Source: Paguma larvata
Lineage: Eukaryota > Chordata > Mammalia > Carnivora > Viverridae
Reading direction: 5' to 3'
Length of the DNA stretch: 64,000 nt
Assembly (NCBI GenBank): GCA_030068075.1
Contig: CM057835.1
Location: forward strand, 19,989,957 to 20,053,956
Each line of letters starts with the position of its first letter. The first letter of the stretch is position 1. Positions 44,483-56,249 of this stretch are shown one piece after another. The position numbers and the translations under genes were made by a program. The notes beneath the pieces were generated by a model. The model had not been told where the DNA came from. It made no database searches and saw nothing but the letters and a program-made list of their open reading frames with translations.

Positions 44483-44734
44483 ACTTCAAATTGTCATTTA
44501 TATATGCGTTTAGGCCTCAAGACTCCAGTTTTATCATGCTAGAGCATCCTTAGCACGAAGGAAAGTATGAGTATTCCTGGGATGTGGTCTTCGCTGACTG
44601 CTCCAGCAGGAAAGAGACTGTCATAGGCACTCTCGCTTGAAATGAAATAAAACAATGTTTCCCCAAAAACTGTCCCTAAGAACTCTGGGTGTAAATGTCA
44701 TTGTTGGCAAAGGTTTAAAAGCCCAGTAGCAACA

Positions 44735-44945
44735 CAGATTACTGGTTAAGTGCAAGGGCCCTGGGGCCACGCTACACAGCTTTAGGTTCAGGCCCAGATG
44801 TTCTTGATTTCTCTCTACTTCAGATTCCTCTCCATAAAACAGGTGACAGTGCTGGTGACGACAATGGCACCTAACTCACAAGACTATCGTGAGGAATAAA
44901 TAGGTTAATTTATGTAAAGCATGATGATCGCCCAGCATTTAACTA
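44735..44945 (+). mobile_element. MIR SINE, near full length
   Basis: 'ttactggttaagtgcaagggccctggggccacgctacac', 'gatttctctctacttcagattcctctccataaaacaggtgac' and 'gactatcgtgaggaataaataggttaatttatgtaaagc' follow the sense MIR from its tRNA head on. Confidence 0.88.
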
Positions 44946-44955
44946 GGCTTACCAG

Positions 44956-44986
44956 CATGTGTGTTGTTCTTCCTACAACACACATG
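44956..44986. repeat. Perfect 12-bp inverted repeat, 7-nt loop
   Basis: Left arm catgtgtgttgt (44956-44967), loop tcttcct, right arm acaacacacatg (44975-44986). No T-tract terminator or RNA gene is attached. Confidence 0.95.
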
Positions 44987-44989
44987 GCT

Positions 44990-45520
44990 GGGAGACAAGC
45001 CACTTCCATTTTATTAAAAAAAAAAAAAAGAAGAAGAAGAATCTTTAGTGATCTGGGATTTAACCAACATGAAGATTCTCACCCAGGGAGAGAATCTGAA
45101 TTCTCTGATTAGATTGGGAATTGTCTGCTGCTATGATATATAAAGTTCCAGGGAAAAAAAAACAAAAATAAAAAAATATATCTGGGAAGATACATCTGGA
45201 TTTGTTTTGGCAGACATCCAAAGACTTGGTGAATGGTTGTTTTATTTACTTTAATTTCATAAGTTTTATTAATGTACAAAAATCTGACCCTAGCTCTTTA
45301 TCCTGCCCTAATAAATCTTTTTAAAAAGCTCCCTTTTTAAAGTTGCTTTTTAATCAACTACGCATCCTCTAATTGTTTCATGTCTATTACACTTGTTCTC
45401 GTCGGAACTCATCTGCAAGGTCACTGAGATCTGAAGTCACGATGGGCTCCTCTCCATTTCTCTGGCGGAACCAAGCACCATACTTCAAATTTTCAAAATC
45501 TTTGTTGACTAATTGATGAT
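44990..45520. other. AT-rich sequence, no gene seen
   Basis: An A13 tract running into (AAG)n lies at about 45016-45041. Nothing else was recognised. Confidence 0.4.
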
Positions 45521-45524
45521 AAGC

Positions 45525-45895
45525 CCTTAAATTTGTACAGTGCTTTATAGTTTACAAAATGCTCCCACATATACCATTGCATTTTGTCCTTATTAAAAAA
45601 TTATCAACATTTTCCAGTTTGGGAAACTGGGGCAAGGAAAGATTAAATAATTTGCCAAAGGTCGTACAAATTAGTATGAAAAGTCAAACTTTGGATACCA
45701 GTCCTCAGAGCCAGCCCAGCACTCTTCACACGACACATTCCCCACCATCTGCTCCCATCCTCAACCCACCAACGGGGGACTCTCAGGCATGTCATGAGTT
45801 CATGTCCTCAGGAGTTACATGGCTTATTCAAGGCCAAGGTTTGGAATCCAAGTCCTGATTCCCAGCCCTGAGCTCTTTCCACAAATGAGAAAGTG
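45525..45895 (-). mobile_element. Two antisense MIR remnants
   Basis: 45525-45750: 'ttgtacagtgctttatagtttacaaaatgctcccac', 'gggaaactggggcaaggaaagattaaataatttgcc'. 45780-45895: 'gttacatggcttattcaaggccaaggtttggaatcc', 'gccctgagctctttcc'. Both read as antisense MIR-class SINEs. Confidence 0.72.
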
Positions 45896-47655
45896 TGTGA
45901 GTTGGGTATGGAAGGAAAAGGACAGCTGGAAGCAAAGTCAATAACTTCCTTTGGTGTGAAACATCAATATTTTCCCCTCTAATCAATTAGCCATGAATTA
46001 ATTCCAGTGTAGCCAATATGAATCTCACTCCACTAGCTCAGGTGTTCTAGAAATATTGCTGTTTTATTGCTTTTTAATCAACTTAATATGGCACCAAGCC
46101 TGCATTTTCATTCATCATATAAGCACCCCTTCCATTCCTAGGTTACACCAGCATCGATGGGGTCACGTGAATTGCAGACAAGGCAGGAAGAGCCTTGGGT
46201 GAACGTCCTCGTTCTCCAAACCCAGAATCACCCTGCAGAGGCAGGGGCCCTGGTCTCCTTGCCATGAATGGGCCCCTAGGGATCTTTTCCTGCACTGGTA
46301 GTCCTCAGGCCAAATGCCTCCCTTTTCTTAGGTGCCATTGCCTGAAGCAGGGCATTTATTCCTACTTCCCCGAGACCTCAAACCTTTCTCATCAGTTTGG
46401 GAGGAATCTTCCACCCTAATTTCTCCAGGACCTCAAAGGCCTTATCTATTTCCCTTCTCCTGGTAGGACATCTCCACTAGTTCTTAAATCATCATCTCTT
46501 TTCCAAGGGAGGGACGGAGGGTGGGAAGGAAGGAAAGGAGGAAGGGCTGCTTCTCCTTTCCATCCCACAACAGTCTCTGAGCAAAAGAAAACACCCAATC
46601 AGACCAGGAGATACTTCTCAAATAGAGAAGGGGGGGAAATAGCAGAAGAAAACAGCCAGCTGGTTGATCCTGCCACACTGCTTTTGCCCCCAGGTCTTGG
46701 AAATAAGTTAGGCGCTGATGCTCAACAACTTCACATAAAACAAGATTTAACAAGACTAGATCCTCAAAGTATGAAGGTGAGCACAATAGAAACCACACAT
46801 TCAGAGGTATTATGCCAATATCAACTTTCAACAGGCCCTGCGGATACAGTGCAAAGCGGCCAGAGAAACACTTTCTCTCTTACAGGAGGAAAGCAGGAGA
46901 GAGGTGATGATGGCTGAGGCCTTGCTTAAGGAGAGCAGGAACCCCTGACGTATTCATGCATCCTTCCTTCCCGATCGTCTCCTGATCCCTTTCACGCCTT
47001 CGAATGTATCCTTCTTTTGCTGGGCTCACCAAAAGGGACATAGAAACGGGCTTTGGAGAATAAGAAACATGTATTTTTCACTTTTCCAAAAGTACCTGAC
47101 TTTTAGCCAAAAGAACAGTTTTTGAATACCTATAAAATAAAATTTAGGAGCATGGTGGATAAGGATGGAGAGAAAGAAAGGAATGACATTATCAAAGTCT
47201 ACTCTCCCACACATCAGCAACATATAACGAACTAGGCCAGCCTCATGTTTCTAAGTGAGAAAAAAAATATAAAAGGACTCTAAAGAATCAGCAAAAAAAC
47301 GGTATTACAGGATTATAAGCATAAAATCATAAAATAATTTAAAACAAAGGTGGAAAAACTTCAAGACAGACAGAAAGTTATTAACATCGTTTTAAAAGCT
47401 TTTCAAAGAATTATGTCCCTCTGACACCCCTAACCTTTCCAATGTTTAGTTCATTATCACTAAGTGTCACAGATTCTTCAGGATGGACTGGGTTTTTTCC
47501 TGAAATTAATTTGTTTTATTTTACCATTAGACACTGTTTTGACCTGGGATTGAAAAATGTGTTGGACTTTGGATTATAATTCAATATTACTTTATCTGTT
47601 TTGTTGACTGAATTGTCCAACAAATAATATCTTAAAACCAAATAATATTAAGAAT
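45896..47655. other. Unique sequence, no gene seen
   Basis: No repeat family was recognised over 1.7 kb. The frames at 46195-46419 and 46684-46917 (plus) and 46484-46831 (minus) show no recognisable domain or splice-site support. Confidence 0.4.
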
Positions 47656-47659
47656 TTTA

Positions 47660-47790
47660 AAACAGCAATAAAAAAGACAACCCTATAAAATAGAGATTAT
47701 TATTCCATTTTACAAAAGAGACACTGAGGCTCAGATATGTTAAGTGATTTTTCAAACTACAGAGCTCCAAAGCGAGTATGAATTTTACAC
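47660..47790 (-). mobile_element. MIR SINE, antisense
   Basis: 'ccctataaaatagagattattattccattttacaaaagagacactgaggctcagatatgttaagtgattt' (shown in part) is an antisense MIR core. Confidence 0.8.
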
Positions 47791-48550
47791 ACCATTTCCT
47801 CCAAAGGCTGCCAGAAAAAAAAAATGAAGAGAGACCAAATCAAGGTTTTTATTGCACTTAAATGAAAAATGAATGGTCTGTTAAAAGAGACGATTATAAG
47901 GCAGAGATGTAACGTGAGTCAAACATAATCATTTAACACTATTCTATCTGGACCCATGTCAGTTCGTACTAAATACTGAAGAGCAAGTAGATGCGGAAAA
48001 ACACCAAATAAATGCCTACAAAGAGCAAAAATTATCTTTGAGGAGTAAACTGAAGCAATACTAATACTGTTCACCAAGGCATCACCAGCTGGCCCCGTGT
48101 CTCCAAATTCTCAAATGTGAAAGTCTGAATTTTCTCTCATTTTCCTCCACTTCTAAGTGTCTCATTTTTAAAGCTCTCTTTAAAACTCCTGGATTGCAGA
48201 GATTAACTGAATAAAGGGGCAAAGCTGTGAAAAGCGACTGAGGAAGATTTAAAGGTTCGGGGCAAATCTAAATGTGTGTAGGCTCGATGAAGAACTGTCC
48301 ATGGTCTTCCAGCGGGGAAGCTCGGAGAGAAGAAGGTATAGGGGAGAGGCACGGTGGGTCCAGCCTGCTTTATCTGAGCCCCTCAGTGCACACAGGGCCA
48401 TCCAAGCAGCTCTGAAAGGGATCCTTGAGAGAAGGGAAGTTTAATTCTACTCCTGGGCTTGGGATTCCTCCTTTCCTGTGCCCTTCTCCAAAGCACGCAA
48501 TGAATCCAAATCTTTACAGTCAAACTTTCACCTCGAGAGGCTGAGAAGCA
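47791..48550. other. Unique sequence, no gene seen
   Basis: Nothing recognised. Confidence 0.4.
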
Positions 48551-48554
48551 GAGC

Positions 48555-48735
48555 CGAGTCCTGGCTGTGCTCTAAAATCACCTCTTCAATCTTTGAGACC
48601 CAGGCCACGTTCAAGGCCAAGTGATGGAGAAGCGCTGGGACCGAGACTCAGCCACTGGCATTTTGAACCTTTCCCCAGGGACTCTACTGGACCGCTGAGT
48701 CTGAAAACTGCTGTGCAGAGCCTGAGAACCAGCTG
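48555..48735. mobile_element. Weak MER5A-like remnant
   Basis: 'ctggctgtgctctaaaatcacctcttcaatctttgagacccaggcc' and 'agcctgagaaccagctgcca' recall a MER5-type element, but similarity is low. The 101-aa frame at 48593-48898 runs into a SINE and is not a gene. Confidence 0.4.
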
Positions 48736-48863
48736 CCAGGGGACACTCAGAGCGAATGTTCACTTCTACTTTCGAGAAGGAAAACGCCGACAATATGAAG
48801 CAAAAGCCACTCTGACTGCATTTGTACCACTCTTCTATTATGTCTGCTCGACTTGTAATTTTA

Positions 48864-49081
48864 TTTTTTTTATTTTTTTAACGTTTATTTATTTTTGAGA
48901 GACATAGAGACAGAGTGCGAGCAGGGGAAGGGCAGAGAGAGAGGGAGACACAGAATCTGAAGCAGGCTCCAGGCTCTGAGCTGTCAGCACAGAGCCCAAC
49001 GCGGGGCTCAAGCTCATGAACCACGAGATCATGACCTGAGCTGAAGTCGGCCGCTTAACCGACTGAGCCACCCAGGCGCCC
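48864..49081 (-). mobile_element. Feliform SINE, antisense, young
   Basis: A perfect 17-bp duplication, ctcgacttgtaatttta, lies at 48847-48863 and 49082-49098. The sequence is near consensus throughout (gaagcaggctccaggctctg; accgactgagccacccagg then cgcccc). This is the best candidate in the window for a recent insertion. Confidence 0.97.
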
Positions 49082-49099
49082 CTCGACTTGTAATTTTAA

Positions 49100-50455
49100 T
49101 AACATAATCTTGTAGACCCAAATTATCCACAAGTTTGAAAACTCCACTGTAGTTAAATGTCTCTTTTGCTTAGAAAAGAAGATGCAAGGAGAGAAGAGCA
49201 AACAGAGCTATTAACCTGCAAGGTCGCTGCTTAGAAGTTCTGTGTTTCTAAATAATATTTGTTTTAGATATTCAAGCTTTGATTCTAGAGGGGAACTTTT
49301 GCAGAACAGAGCTGCTGGAGAAAGGCAAATGAGGGCTTTGATTAAAAGTAATAACTATTTAGCAGCTGGCAGGAAGGATGGAACTGTCCTCAACAAAGCA
49401 GAGCCGGGACTAAACGGTGGCAAAGCAGAAAGAAGCAATCCAAGGACTCCTCGCAGAAGACCACATCAGGCCAGAAAACCACTATCACCGGGGGATACGC
49501 AAGCTCGGAGAAGTCTCAGATTACAAGAGAACATTTTACCAAATCTAATGAGAAATACAAATCTGACTACCACACCCGCACAGACCCCATGGTTTACTCT
49601 GAAAATGAGCAAATAACATATTTTCACATTTTGTTTTATTATGACCTTAGACTAGTTTGGAGAGACAGGAGTACGTGTTGAAAAAAAACTTTTATCTGAC
49701 CCGAAGGGGAAAAGGTGTAATTTCACATCTTCTTAAAATAGCCTAACAGTAGTCGTTAGGGACAGATGGCCCCGGTGTTTGAGAAGAGGAATGATTCTCC
49801 CACGAATGAGGAGAAACACTACTCCGCACAAAGCGTGTGGCTCACTCGACGCTGTGGGCTGCAGTGGTTGTGCAAACGGGGACCCATCGACAGCACCTCT
49901 CTTTGTTAATTTAGATGTAGACTGCATCGAACCTGGGAATAATTTTTGCCCCTGAAAGCGGGATATGGGTGATGTCTGTGTGCGTGAGTACACACGCGTA
50001 CCGCATGAAGTTCCCAAGAAGTCGCCGGAGAAGGAAGAGGCATAACTTCACCTCAACAAAAGCCAATGCCGGGGTTTTCTGCTCATGTCCCTTGTAACTC
50101 TAGACAGAACAACTCAGAATTTGGCAAAGGTGTGGCCACAGGTTATTGTGTCTACCAACAGTGCCAGAAGAGGGTCTGAGAGGGAGAACTACTTCTCTGG
50201 AAAGTAGTTCATAGTTTCCTTTAAAAGAATGGAGAGGTACATTAGGATGTCTCTCTCCCTCTCTCTCCCACTCTCTCTGAAAAGAAAAAGCACACCTGAA
50301 ATAGGAAAGCAAAGATTGTAACTAGACAATGTCTATTAGGCAAAGCATCCCTCTCGAAGAGATTCAACAGTTTAGTCTTTTCTAATAGACTCTTGGAACA
50401 GCCATATTTACCATCCAAGTTTTAGAGTTTTATCCTTTTTTATAATTCTCAGGCA
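49100..50455. other. Unique sequence, no gene seen
   Basis: A 124-aa plus-strand frame at 49242-49616 is Arg/Lys/Asn-rich with no recognisable domain. No splice support. No repeat was recognised. Confidence 0.4.
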
Positions 50456-50459
50456 GAGA

Positions 50460-50890
50460 TTGATAATTATCCCTCAATATTCATTCTTCTCTTTTCATAG
50501 TAATAGAACCTTTGAGTTTAAGCTGGCTACTTGGTCACCAAAACATAGACAAGATTCCTCAGCCTCCCTTATAGCTACCTAGGACCATGTGACTATGTTT
50601 TGCCCAGTGGGATGATTGTAAGAGTGATGTGTGCAACTTCCAGGCCTTCTTTTAAAACACTCAAGTAGGATATAGACATGATGGTACGCCACCTTGGAGC
50701 TCACATGAAGCTGCCTTGTAATGGCAGAGCAACAAGGTGGAGGTCTGGGCCCATGTCCCTGTGATAAAGGAGAGCCATGTAACAGCTCAGACTTTTATAT
50801 GGCAGAGAAGCAAACTCCTGTCGCAGTTAAGCCATCATTAATGCTGGGTCTCTGCTTTCACAACTAAACCTACATCCAAACTAAGATAAC
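50460..50890 (+). mobile_element. Old LTR-like interspersed repeat
   Basis: 'ggaccatgtgactatgttttgcccagtgggatgattgtaagagtgatgtgtgcaacttcc' (in parts) and 'gtaatggcagagcaacaaggtgga' match a widespread mammalian repeat of LTR character. Subfamily and exact ends not determined. Confidence 0.6.
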
Positions 50891-51260
50891 CTCCAGTGTA
50901 TTCCTTTGGTAATTTTCTATATTGGTGACATGGTACGAAATTATGTAACAGATCAGTAAAAAACACTGTGTCCTTCTCCATATCACCATTCTGCTGAAGC
51001 CAGCATCGTATCACAAGGACTATAGTTGTAGTGACCAAGCTACTGACTGCCTATGAAATAGGCAGAATCCTAGGGCCAAGCTGAGAGAAATGAACAAGAA
51101 CTTCTGCTGCAGAGAAATAACTCAGAGGAAACATGGCATCACCCCGCCATTCCCTAAATATACTAAAGGGAGGTAAGACCCAACCGGAGGAAGAGATTGA
51201 CACATGCATTCTATTAGGTTTGGACAAACTGGAATGAGAGCAGGCGGGTTAGTGCACGAA
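50891..51260. other. Unique sequence, no gene seen
   Basis: Nothing recognised. Confidence 0.4.
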
Positions 51261-51264
51261 CGTT

Positions 51265-51465
51265 TGTGAGGGAGAGTCACTTCCATTGCTGACAAGCTAT
51301 ATGACCGGAGACAAGGGACTAGGCCTCCCTTAGCCTGACTCCCCTCATCTGGAAATGAAGTTAATAATAGCTATTTTCATAGGGCAATATTATGCATTAA
51401 GTTAACGATGTACCTTAATATTTGGCACAATGCCTAGCATATAAATGCTCAATAAGTAACCTTAT
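51265..51465 (+). mobile_element. MIR SINE
   Basis: 'gagagtcacttccattgctgacaagctatatgacc', 'cctgactcccctcatctggaaatgaag' and 'atttggcacaatgcctagcatataaatgctcaataagtaac' follow sense MIR. Confidence 0.86.
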
Positions 51466-51529
51466 GAAGAAACAAAAACAAAAACAAAACACTCCCCACT
51501 CCAGTCAGGAAAAACATCATTATCTTTCC

Positions 51530-51870
51530 TCAAAAATCTGTCCTTAATCATTCCCGCTCCAGGTCACAATATACCTTCACTCTTAAAGGACCCTCCAGCT
51601 TCCCCTTTCTGCAGTCCAGGTCTGAACAGCATCCTCATAAGACCTTCGCAGCTCGTCCTCTCCCTTCTCCAAACTCTAAAGATGAGTTGTCTTGTCTGTA
51701 TCACTCATTGCCACTTAATCCCCCAGTTTTTCATTATAACTTAAGACCTTCATGAGTATTAGATCTGTCTTCCATTAGAGTCTAAACTTTATAGTTCTTT
51801 TCCTTCAGATCACATATCCTATTTAGCCCAACATGATGTGCTCCCAAAACTCTCATTAAAAGAATAACTG
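51530..51870 (+). mobile_element. L2 LINE remnant, weak
   Basis: 'cattcccgctccaggtcacaatataccttc', then 'gatctgtcttccattagagtctaaactttatag', is L2-like in the sense direction. Strongly decayed. Confidence 0.45.
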
Positions 51871-52170
51871 ATACCCTTCAAACAAATGTGCATGTGTAGC
51901 TCACAGAGAGCCAAGCAGAATAAATGTCATTCTATTCATATACTGAGTAACCAAATGGCAGAATACCTTAAACTTTAAAAATCAAATTAATGGAATTTTG
52001 ACATTTGCAATCATAAACGAAGCCAACGCTATGTACTTTAAATTTTTTCCTTGACAGGAATAGTTCCTTCCCCGACAGCAGGTAAGTTCTAGCTGCAAAC
52101 TCAGCTCCCTGCACAGCTGTCTTCCCTGCCATTTCAAAGCCCATCATAGTGCTAGGTTTTGTTGGGCTCA
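51871..52170. other. Unique sequence, no gene seen
   Basis: Nothing recognised. Confidence 0.4.
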
Positions 52171-52174
52171 TATC

Positions 52175-52275
52175 TAATAATATTCGTTAATTTATTTCTC
52201 AAACATTTATGTGCTAAGTAACACTTGGGGCATCAAATATAAATAATTTAAGAGATTTCCAATCTAGTGTAGTTT
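52175..52275 (-). mobile_element. L2 LINE 3' end, antisense
   Basis: 'cgttaatttatttctcaaacatttatgtgctaagtaacac' is the reversed L2 terminus. Confidence 0.6.
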
Positions 52276-52450
52276 TCTATTCACCTGCTCCTAGGTGAGC
52301 TTTAATATCTGTGCCTTATTATCCCAAGAACAAACTCAGGAGAGGACAGGAAACATCTGCACCCACTGCAGGTCTAACCTCATGGGACGTTATTAATGGT
52401 TACTCTCCATAGGAACAGACTAGAATTAATGTTTTGTATGTATAAGTCAG

Positions 52451-53369
52451 TGTTGGGAGCCATCTTGGGTTCACAGGTTGAGACGTCTCCCTGTGTGGAA
52501 AAGGGAGATGTTGCAAGGTCTCCTGCTGACCAACTGGTGCCCAATACTATCTCCTTCTAATTTCAAGCCTGGATTTCTTGAACTGCTCCGGTTGGCCTTA
52601 AGGGATGTAATGCCCTTTGGTTTTATGGCATTTGTAAAAAGGGACCTGGAGTGCGATTCCTTGATGGATAACATCTAAACGAGAGTAACCTGGCCAGAAG
52701 TAACCTCAAAGTTGCTTCTTGGGGATAGGTTACACAAATTGATCATACAGAATAGTAGTTATGAGTTGGTTAAAAATTAGTGTAACTTATGTAGACTTTA
52801 GACCTCAATTATGTAAATTCACTCACTCATAAGCTAAGGAACTTAGGCAGGCATTAGAGAATTATGTCCTTACCAAGTGAGTTACACTTCCTCCATTGTA
52901 GGTTAGAGAGCTAGAGAAAAATGACTCCTAACCTATCTATAGACGATTAACACAGGTCTTAAGGCAACAATGTATACGCCACCTGCTTGCTCAAGGTTAT
53001 ACTAACAACCCTGCTTTCTTCTTAGATGTCCTGTTTTCTCCCTGCCATAAATGTATCTAGCCCTACTTCGAAAACAGCATATAACCGTTAGCTTGGGAAT
53101 GGAATCTTAAAATAGCTAGGATAAGACTCTCCTTCAAGGTCTGGGGGATTGACATAATACACACTGTCTTCTTTCTTTAACTATCTTCCAAGAAAAAATA
53201 ATGCTCACTGATGTAATGTCACTCACTGCCTAAATATAAAGACACTGAGACCAGCAGAGCAGAGACACCTGCCTGGTTCCAGAAGCCTCGCTGCTCTCTC
53301 AAGTCATCATTGGGCCGACACCGTTCATCCTCTAGGGACACCTGAGAGTGCTGCGGCTGGCCCATGGCA
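52451..53369 (+). mobile_element. Solo LTR, class II (ERV2/ERVK-like), 919 bp
   Basis: Begins TGTTGGGAGCCATC, much like the opening of rodent IAP-type LTRs, and ends GGCCCATGGCA, so it has TG...CA ends. A 6-bp duplication, agtcag, lies at 52445-52450 and 53370-53375, the size made by betaretrovirus-like integrases. A TATA-like box (ctaaatataaag) at about 53230-53240 lies 130-140 bp from the right end, giving plus orientation. There is no internal viral sequence on either side. Small open frames inside (52471-52674 minus, 52478-52678 plus) are not genes. I do not recognise the exact family. Length is long for an IAP-type LTR but within the range of MMTV-like ones. Confidence 0.75.
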
Positions 53370-53375
53370 AGTCAG

Positions 53376-54345
53376 TCTACAGAAATCACTTAGAATAGCC
53401 GCTGGTAATATGGTTAAGTACTTACTCAACAAACAAACGTGAGTTACTAGCAGTAGCTGCATTCATATTATTAGTATTAGTTAGATTTTTAAATCACAGT
53501 GTTCAATGTAATGTCAAAAACAATTCATTCCTAGCTCTGAATATCAATAGCACTTAAAACCTAGGGATGGGTGGAGGTAAAAACCACAATGTGATGAGTC
53601 TGGTGCAGTTGTACGTAACTGCAAACTTAGTCTTTCACAATCCAGAGTTAATCAGGATTACAAAAATTAAAGTGCAATGAAGGTATTGTGTAAATATAGT
53701 CCTCATGTACCTATCATGTGTTTTCACTGTAAAACAGCAAAAATGTTGATTACTGTTTGAGCAAAAAATGCTCCAATGGGATACATTTAATGAATGACAT
53801 GGAGCCCCATACATTTATGAATGTTGGACTTATAAAAATAAGGAAATGCATTCAGATTATTTAGCTCAAAAGCCTGGAGATTTTAAAAGGATATACAAAT
53901 GATTAAGATGATAAATTGTATGTTACATGTATTTTATGATAAAAAAAACTTTTGAAGTTTACACAAAACGATGCAAATATTCTCAAAAGGTGCAACAACC
54001 ACGATGATACTTATAAATTTTTGTAACTTCAATGTAAATGAAGCTTATACAAAAGTGTTAGCAGGCAATCACAAGATGAACTAATTTTTAAGCAAAATAG
54101 AATTGGGAAAATTGACTTGCGTATGATCTTAAAAGGAGAGAAACTTAACAGGTGCACATTCGAGATTTCCTTGGCTTTAAAAGGAAGTCCCACCCTAGAC
54201 ACATAGCTAACGAGAAGCTTCTATTTGAGGAAAAGATATGAAATACGAAGTCATAATAGAAAAATATCAGCTATTCGAAGCCATGCCTGTTTAACAGTAG
54301 GATAAATGGCATAGACCCAAAGCACCATAGGGGTCTAGCATGAGG
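53376..54345. other. AT-rich sequence, no gene seen
   Basis: Nothing recognised. Confidence 0.4.
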
Positions 54346-54349
54346 GGAA

Positions 54350-54490
54350 TCAGTGGTGAGGGCCTGGGAAGGCTTCCTTAAAGAGGCAGACTGTGAGCTG
54401 TGCTCTTTAGTCAGGAAAAGCAATGATGCTGAACTTCAAGGAAAGGAGACAAAGACACAGATTTTGAGGAACAGTAAGCAAGTAGAGGAT
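54350..54490 (-). mobile_element. L2-like fragment, weak
   Basis: 'ggcctgggaaggcttccttaaagaggcagactgtgagctgtgctc' resembles a recurrent stretch of antisense L2. The 146-aa frame at 54353-54793 begins in it and has no recognisable domain. Confidence 0.45.
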
Positions 54491-54839
54491 TCATGGATAA
54501 AACTCACGGTGTGGGTAAATTTATCATCCACTTTCCCCTTCAGGTCGTCTCTAGTGGTTGTAACGAGGTCAACATTGTCCTCTTGTGCAAAACAGAATTG
54601 CTATCAGTGTCTTGAAATCTCCACTCTGACTCAGGCCCCACACCCAACCCAGAGAACAAAAGGAGTAGAGAGAGAAAAGCAAGAACATACAGTGAAATTC
54701 TTCATGTACGGCATACCTGCCATACCTTACAAACCCAAATGTTGTTCGTTGCTTCAGTCGGTAATGTATTCATTCATATTACTTCAGGAATAATTTAAAA
54801 TTGCATTAGTGAAGTTAGCTCAGTGATGGCTTCCCAGCT

Positions 54840-55262
54840 CCTCCGGCGGTCACTTCCAGAAGTCCTCCTTGGTTACACCCCGATCACAGCCCTGTTGGAC
54901 TGTAGTTTGTCTCTCTACATTTCCGTCCCCACAACCAGGCTGTGGGCTCCTCTAGGGCAGGGACCCTGTTAAGGCTCAGGTTCTAGAGCCAAACTGCCCA
55001 AGTTCGAATCCTGTCACTACCATTCCTTGGTGGCATGATCTCAGGTAATTCACTTAACCTCTCTGGACCTCACTTTCTGGTTTGTCAACAGGGACTATAA
55101 GCCTATGAGCTAACACAGAAAAAGCACGTTGAATGGCCAGTGTCTGTCTATAGGGAGCATTCGAAATATGTTAGCTATTGGATTCCTCTAGAGCCTCACA
55201 CGGCATCATGCATATAACGTGTGCTCAGGAAATACTTGTAGAATGATGAGTGAATGAAGAAA
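54840..55262 (+). mobile_element. L2 LINE 3' end split by a MIR
   Basis: The left part, 54840-54965 (cttccagaagtcctccttgg ... ggctgtgggctcctctagggcaggga), continues after the MIR at 55185-55262 (agagcctcacacggcatcatgcatataacgtgtgctcaggaaatactt). A MIR within L2 implies that the L2 is the older of the two. Confidence 0.8.
54968..55183 (+). mobile_element. MIR SINE, near full length
   Basis: 'ttaaggctcaggttctagagccaaactgcccaagttcgaatcctg', then 'gtaattcacttaacctctctggacctcac', follow the sense MIR from its tRNA-like head. Confidence 0.9.
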
Positions 55263-55930
55263 TTTCTTGGCGGGGGTGGGGGTGGAGGGGATGACTTGTG
55301 TCCTTCTCTGCACTTCTCCCAGAACCTAACCTAGCATGATGGATTAATATATTTGTATTTAAAGAAAGGCTACAAGGCAAAGATTTTACCAGAAACGAAG
55401 AAACAAAGCCATGGGTGTGACACTCCAGATCCTCAAGAGATTTCTGATCAGAGATCTTATCTTCAAATCACTCTATTCAAGCACCTCTTCAGCTACCCGC
55501 TTAATCTACCAACATAAGATACACACAAATTTTACCTCCTACAAAGGAGGGGTGAGTATAAATGGGAATATGAAAAACTTCATCTCCCACTCCTAAAACA
55601 CTGATTGATTTTCTACAATGTACACAACGGTGTGTCACCTCATCTTTCCTGGAGTTTTAGAATCATTCTTTAATAAGAACTCCCAGAAGCATTAGATTTT
55701 GGAGTTAATCATTGGTTTGTGAAACACACCCAAGAATCAGCAATTGGCAGGTGTAAACCTGTCCAGAATTTTATGGGTGGAGTGCAGGTGTTGTGGATAA
55801 ATCCACCGGGATTAATACCAGTATTACCTTGAAACAACTTATTCCCTACAAGATTATACAGGTTTTAGCCAAATATACAAACTGTATCTCACCTAAGCAT
55901 TCTTGTATATTGGAGAAAACTTCCACAAAC
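55263..55930. other. Unique sequence, no gene seen
   Basis: A G-rich patch (ggcgggggtgggggtggagggg) lies at about 55270-55291. Nothing else was recognised. Confidence 0.4.
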
Positions 55931-55946
55931 TTAAGGATGGAACTTA

Positions 55947-56157
55947 TTTTTTTTTAATTTTTTATTGTGTTTATTTATTTTGAGAGAGACAGAGTACAAG
56001 CAAGAGAGGGGCAGAGATAAAGAGACAGAATCCAAAGCAGGCTTTAGGCTCTGAGCTATCAGTGCAGAACCTGACACAGGGCTCAAACTCACAAACTGTG
56101 AGATCATGACCTGAGACAAAGTCAGACGCTCAACCGACGGAGCCACCCAGGCGCCCC
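55947..56157 (-). mobile_element. Feliform SINE, antisense
   Basis: The T-rich tail complement, 'gcaggctttaggctctgagc' and the end 'cggagccacccaggcgcccc' are present. An imperfect duplication (aggatggaactt / tggatgaaactt) flanks it. Confidence 0.92.
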
Positions 56158-56219
56158 ATGGATGAAACTTTAATTCCAAAGAGTGAAATACTGAGAAGAA
56201 CACTGGAGGAAAAGTCAAA

Positions 56220-56235
56220 AATATATATATATATT
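56220..56235. repeat. (TA)8 repeat
   Basis: A short TA microsatellite. Confidence 0.9.
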
Positions 56236-56249
56236 AGGATCCTAGTCCT

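Noticed and set aside
54353..54793. 146-aa plus-strand frame
   Set aside because: It begins in an L2-like stretch and shows no recognisable domain, codon pattern or splice context.
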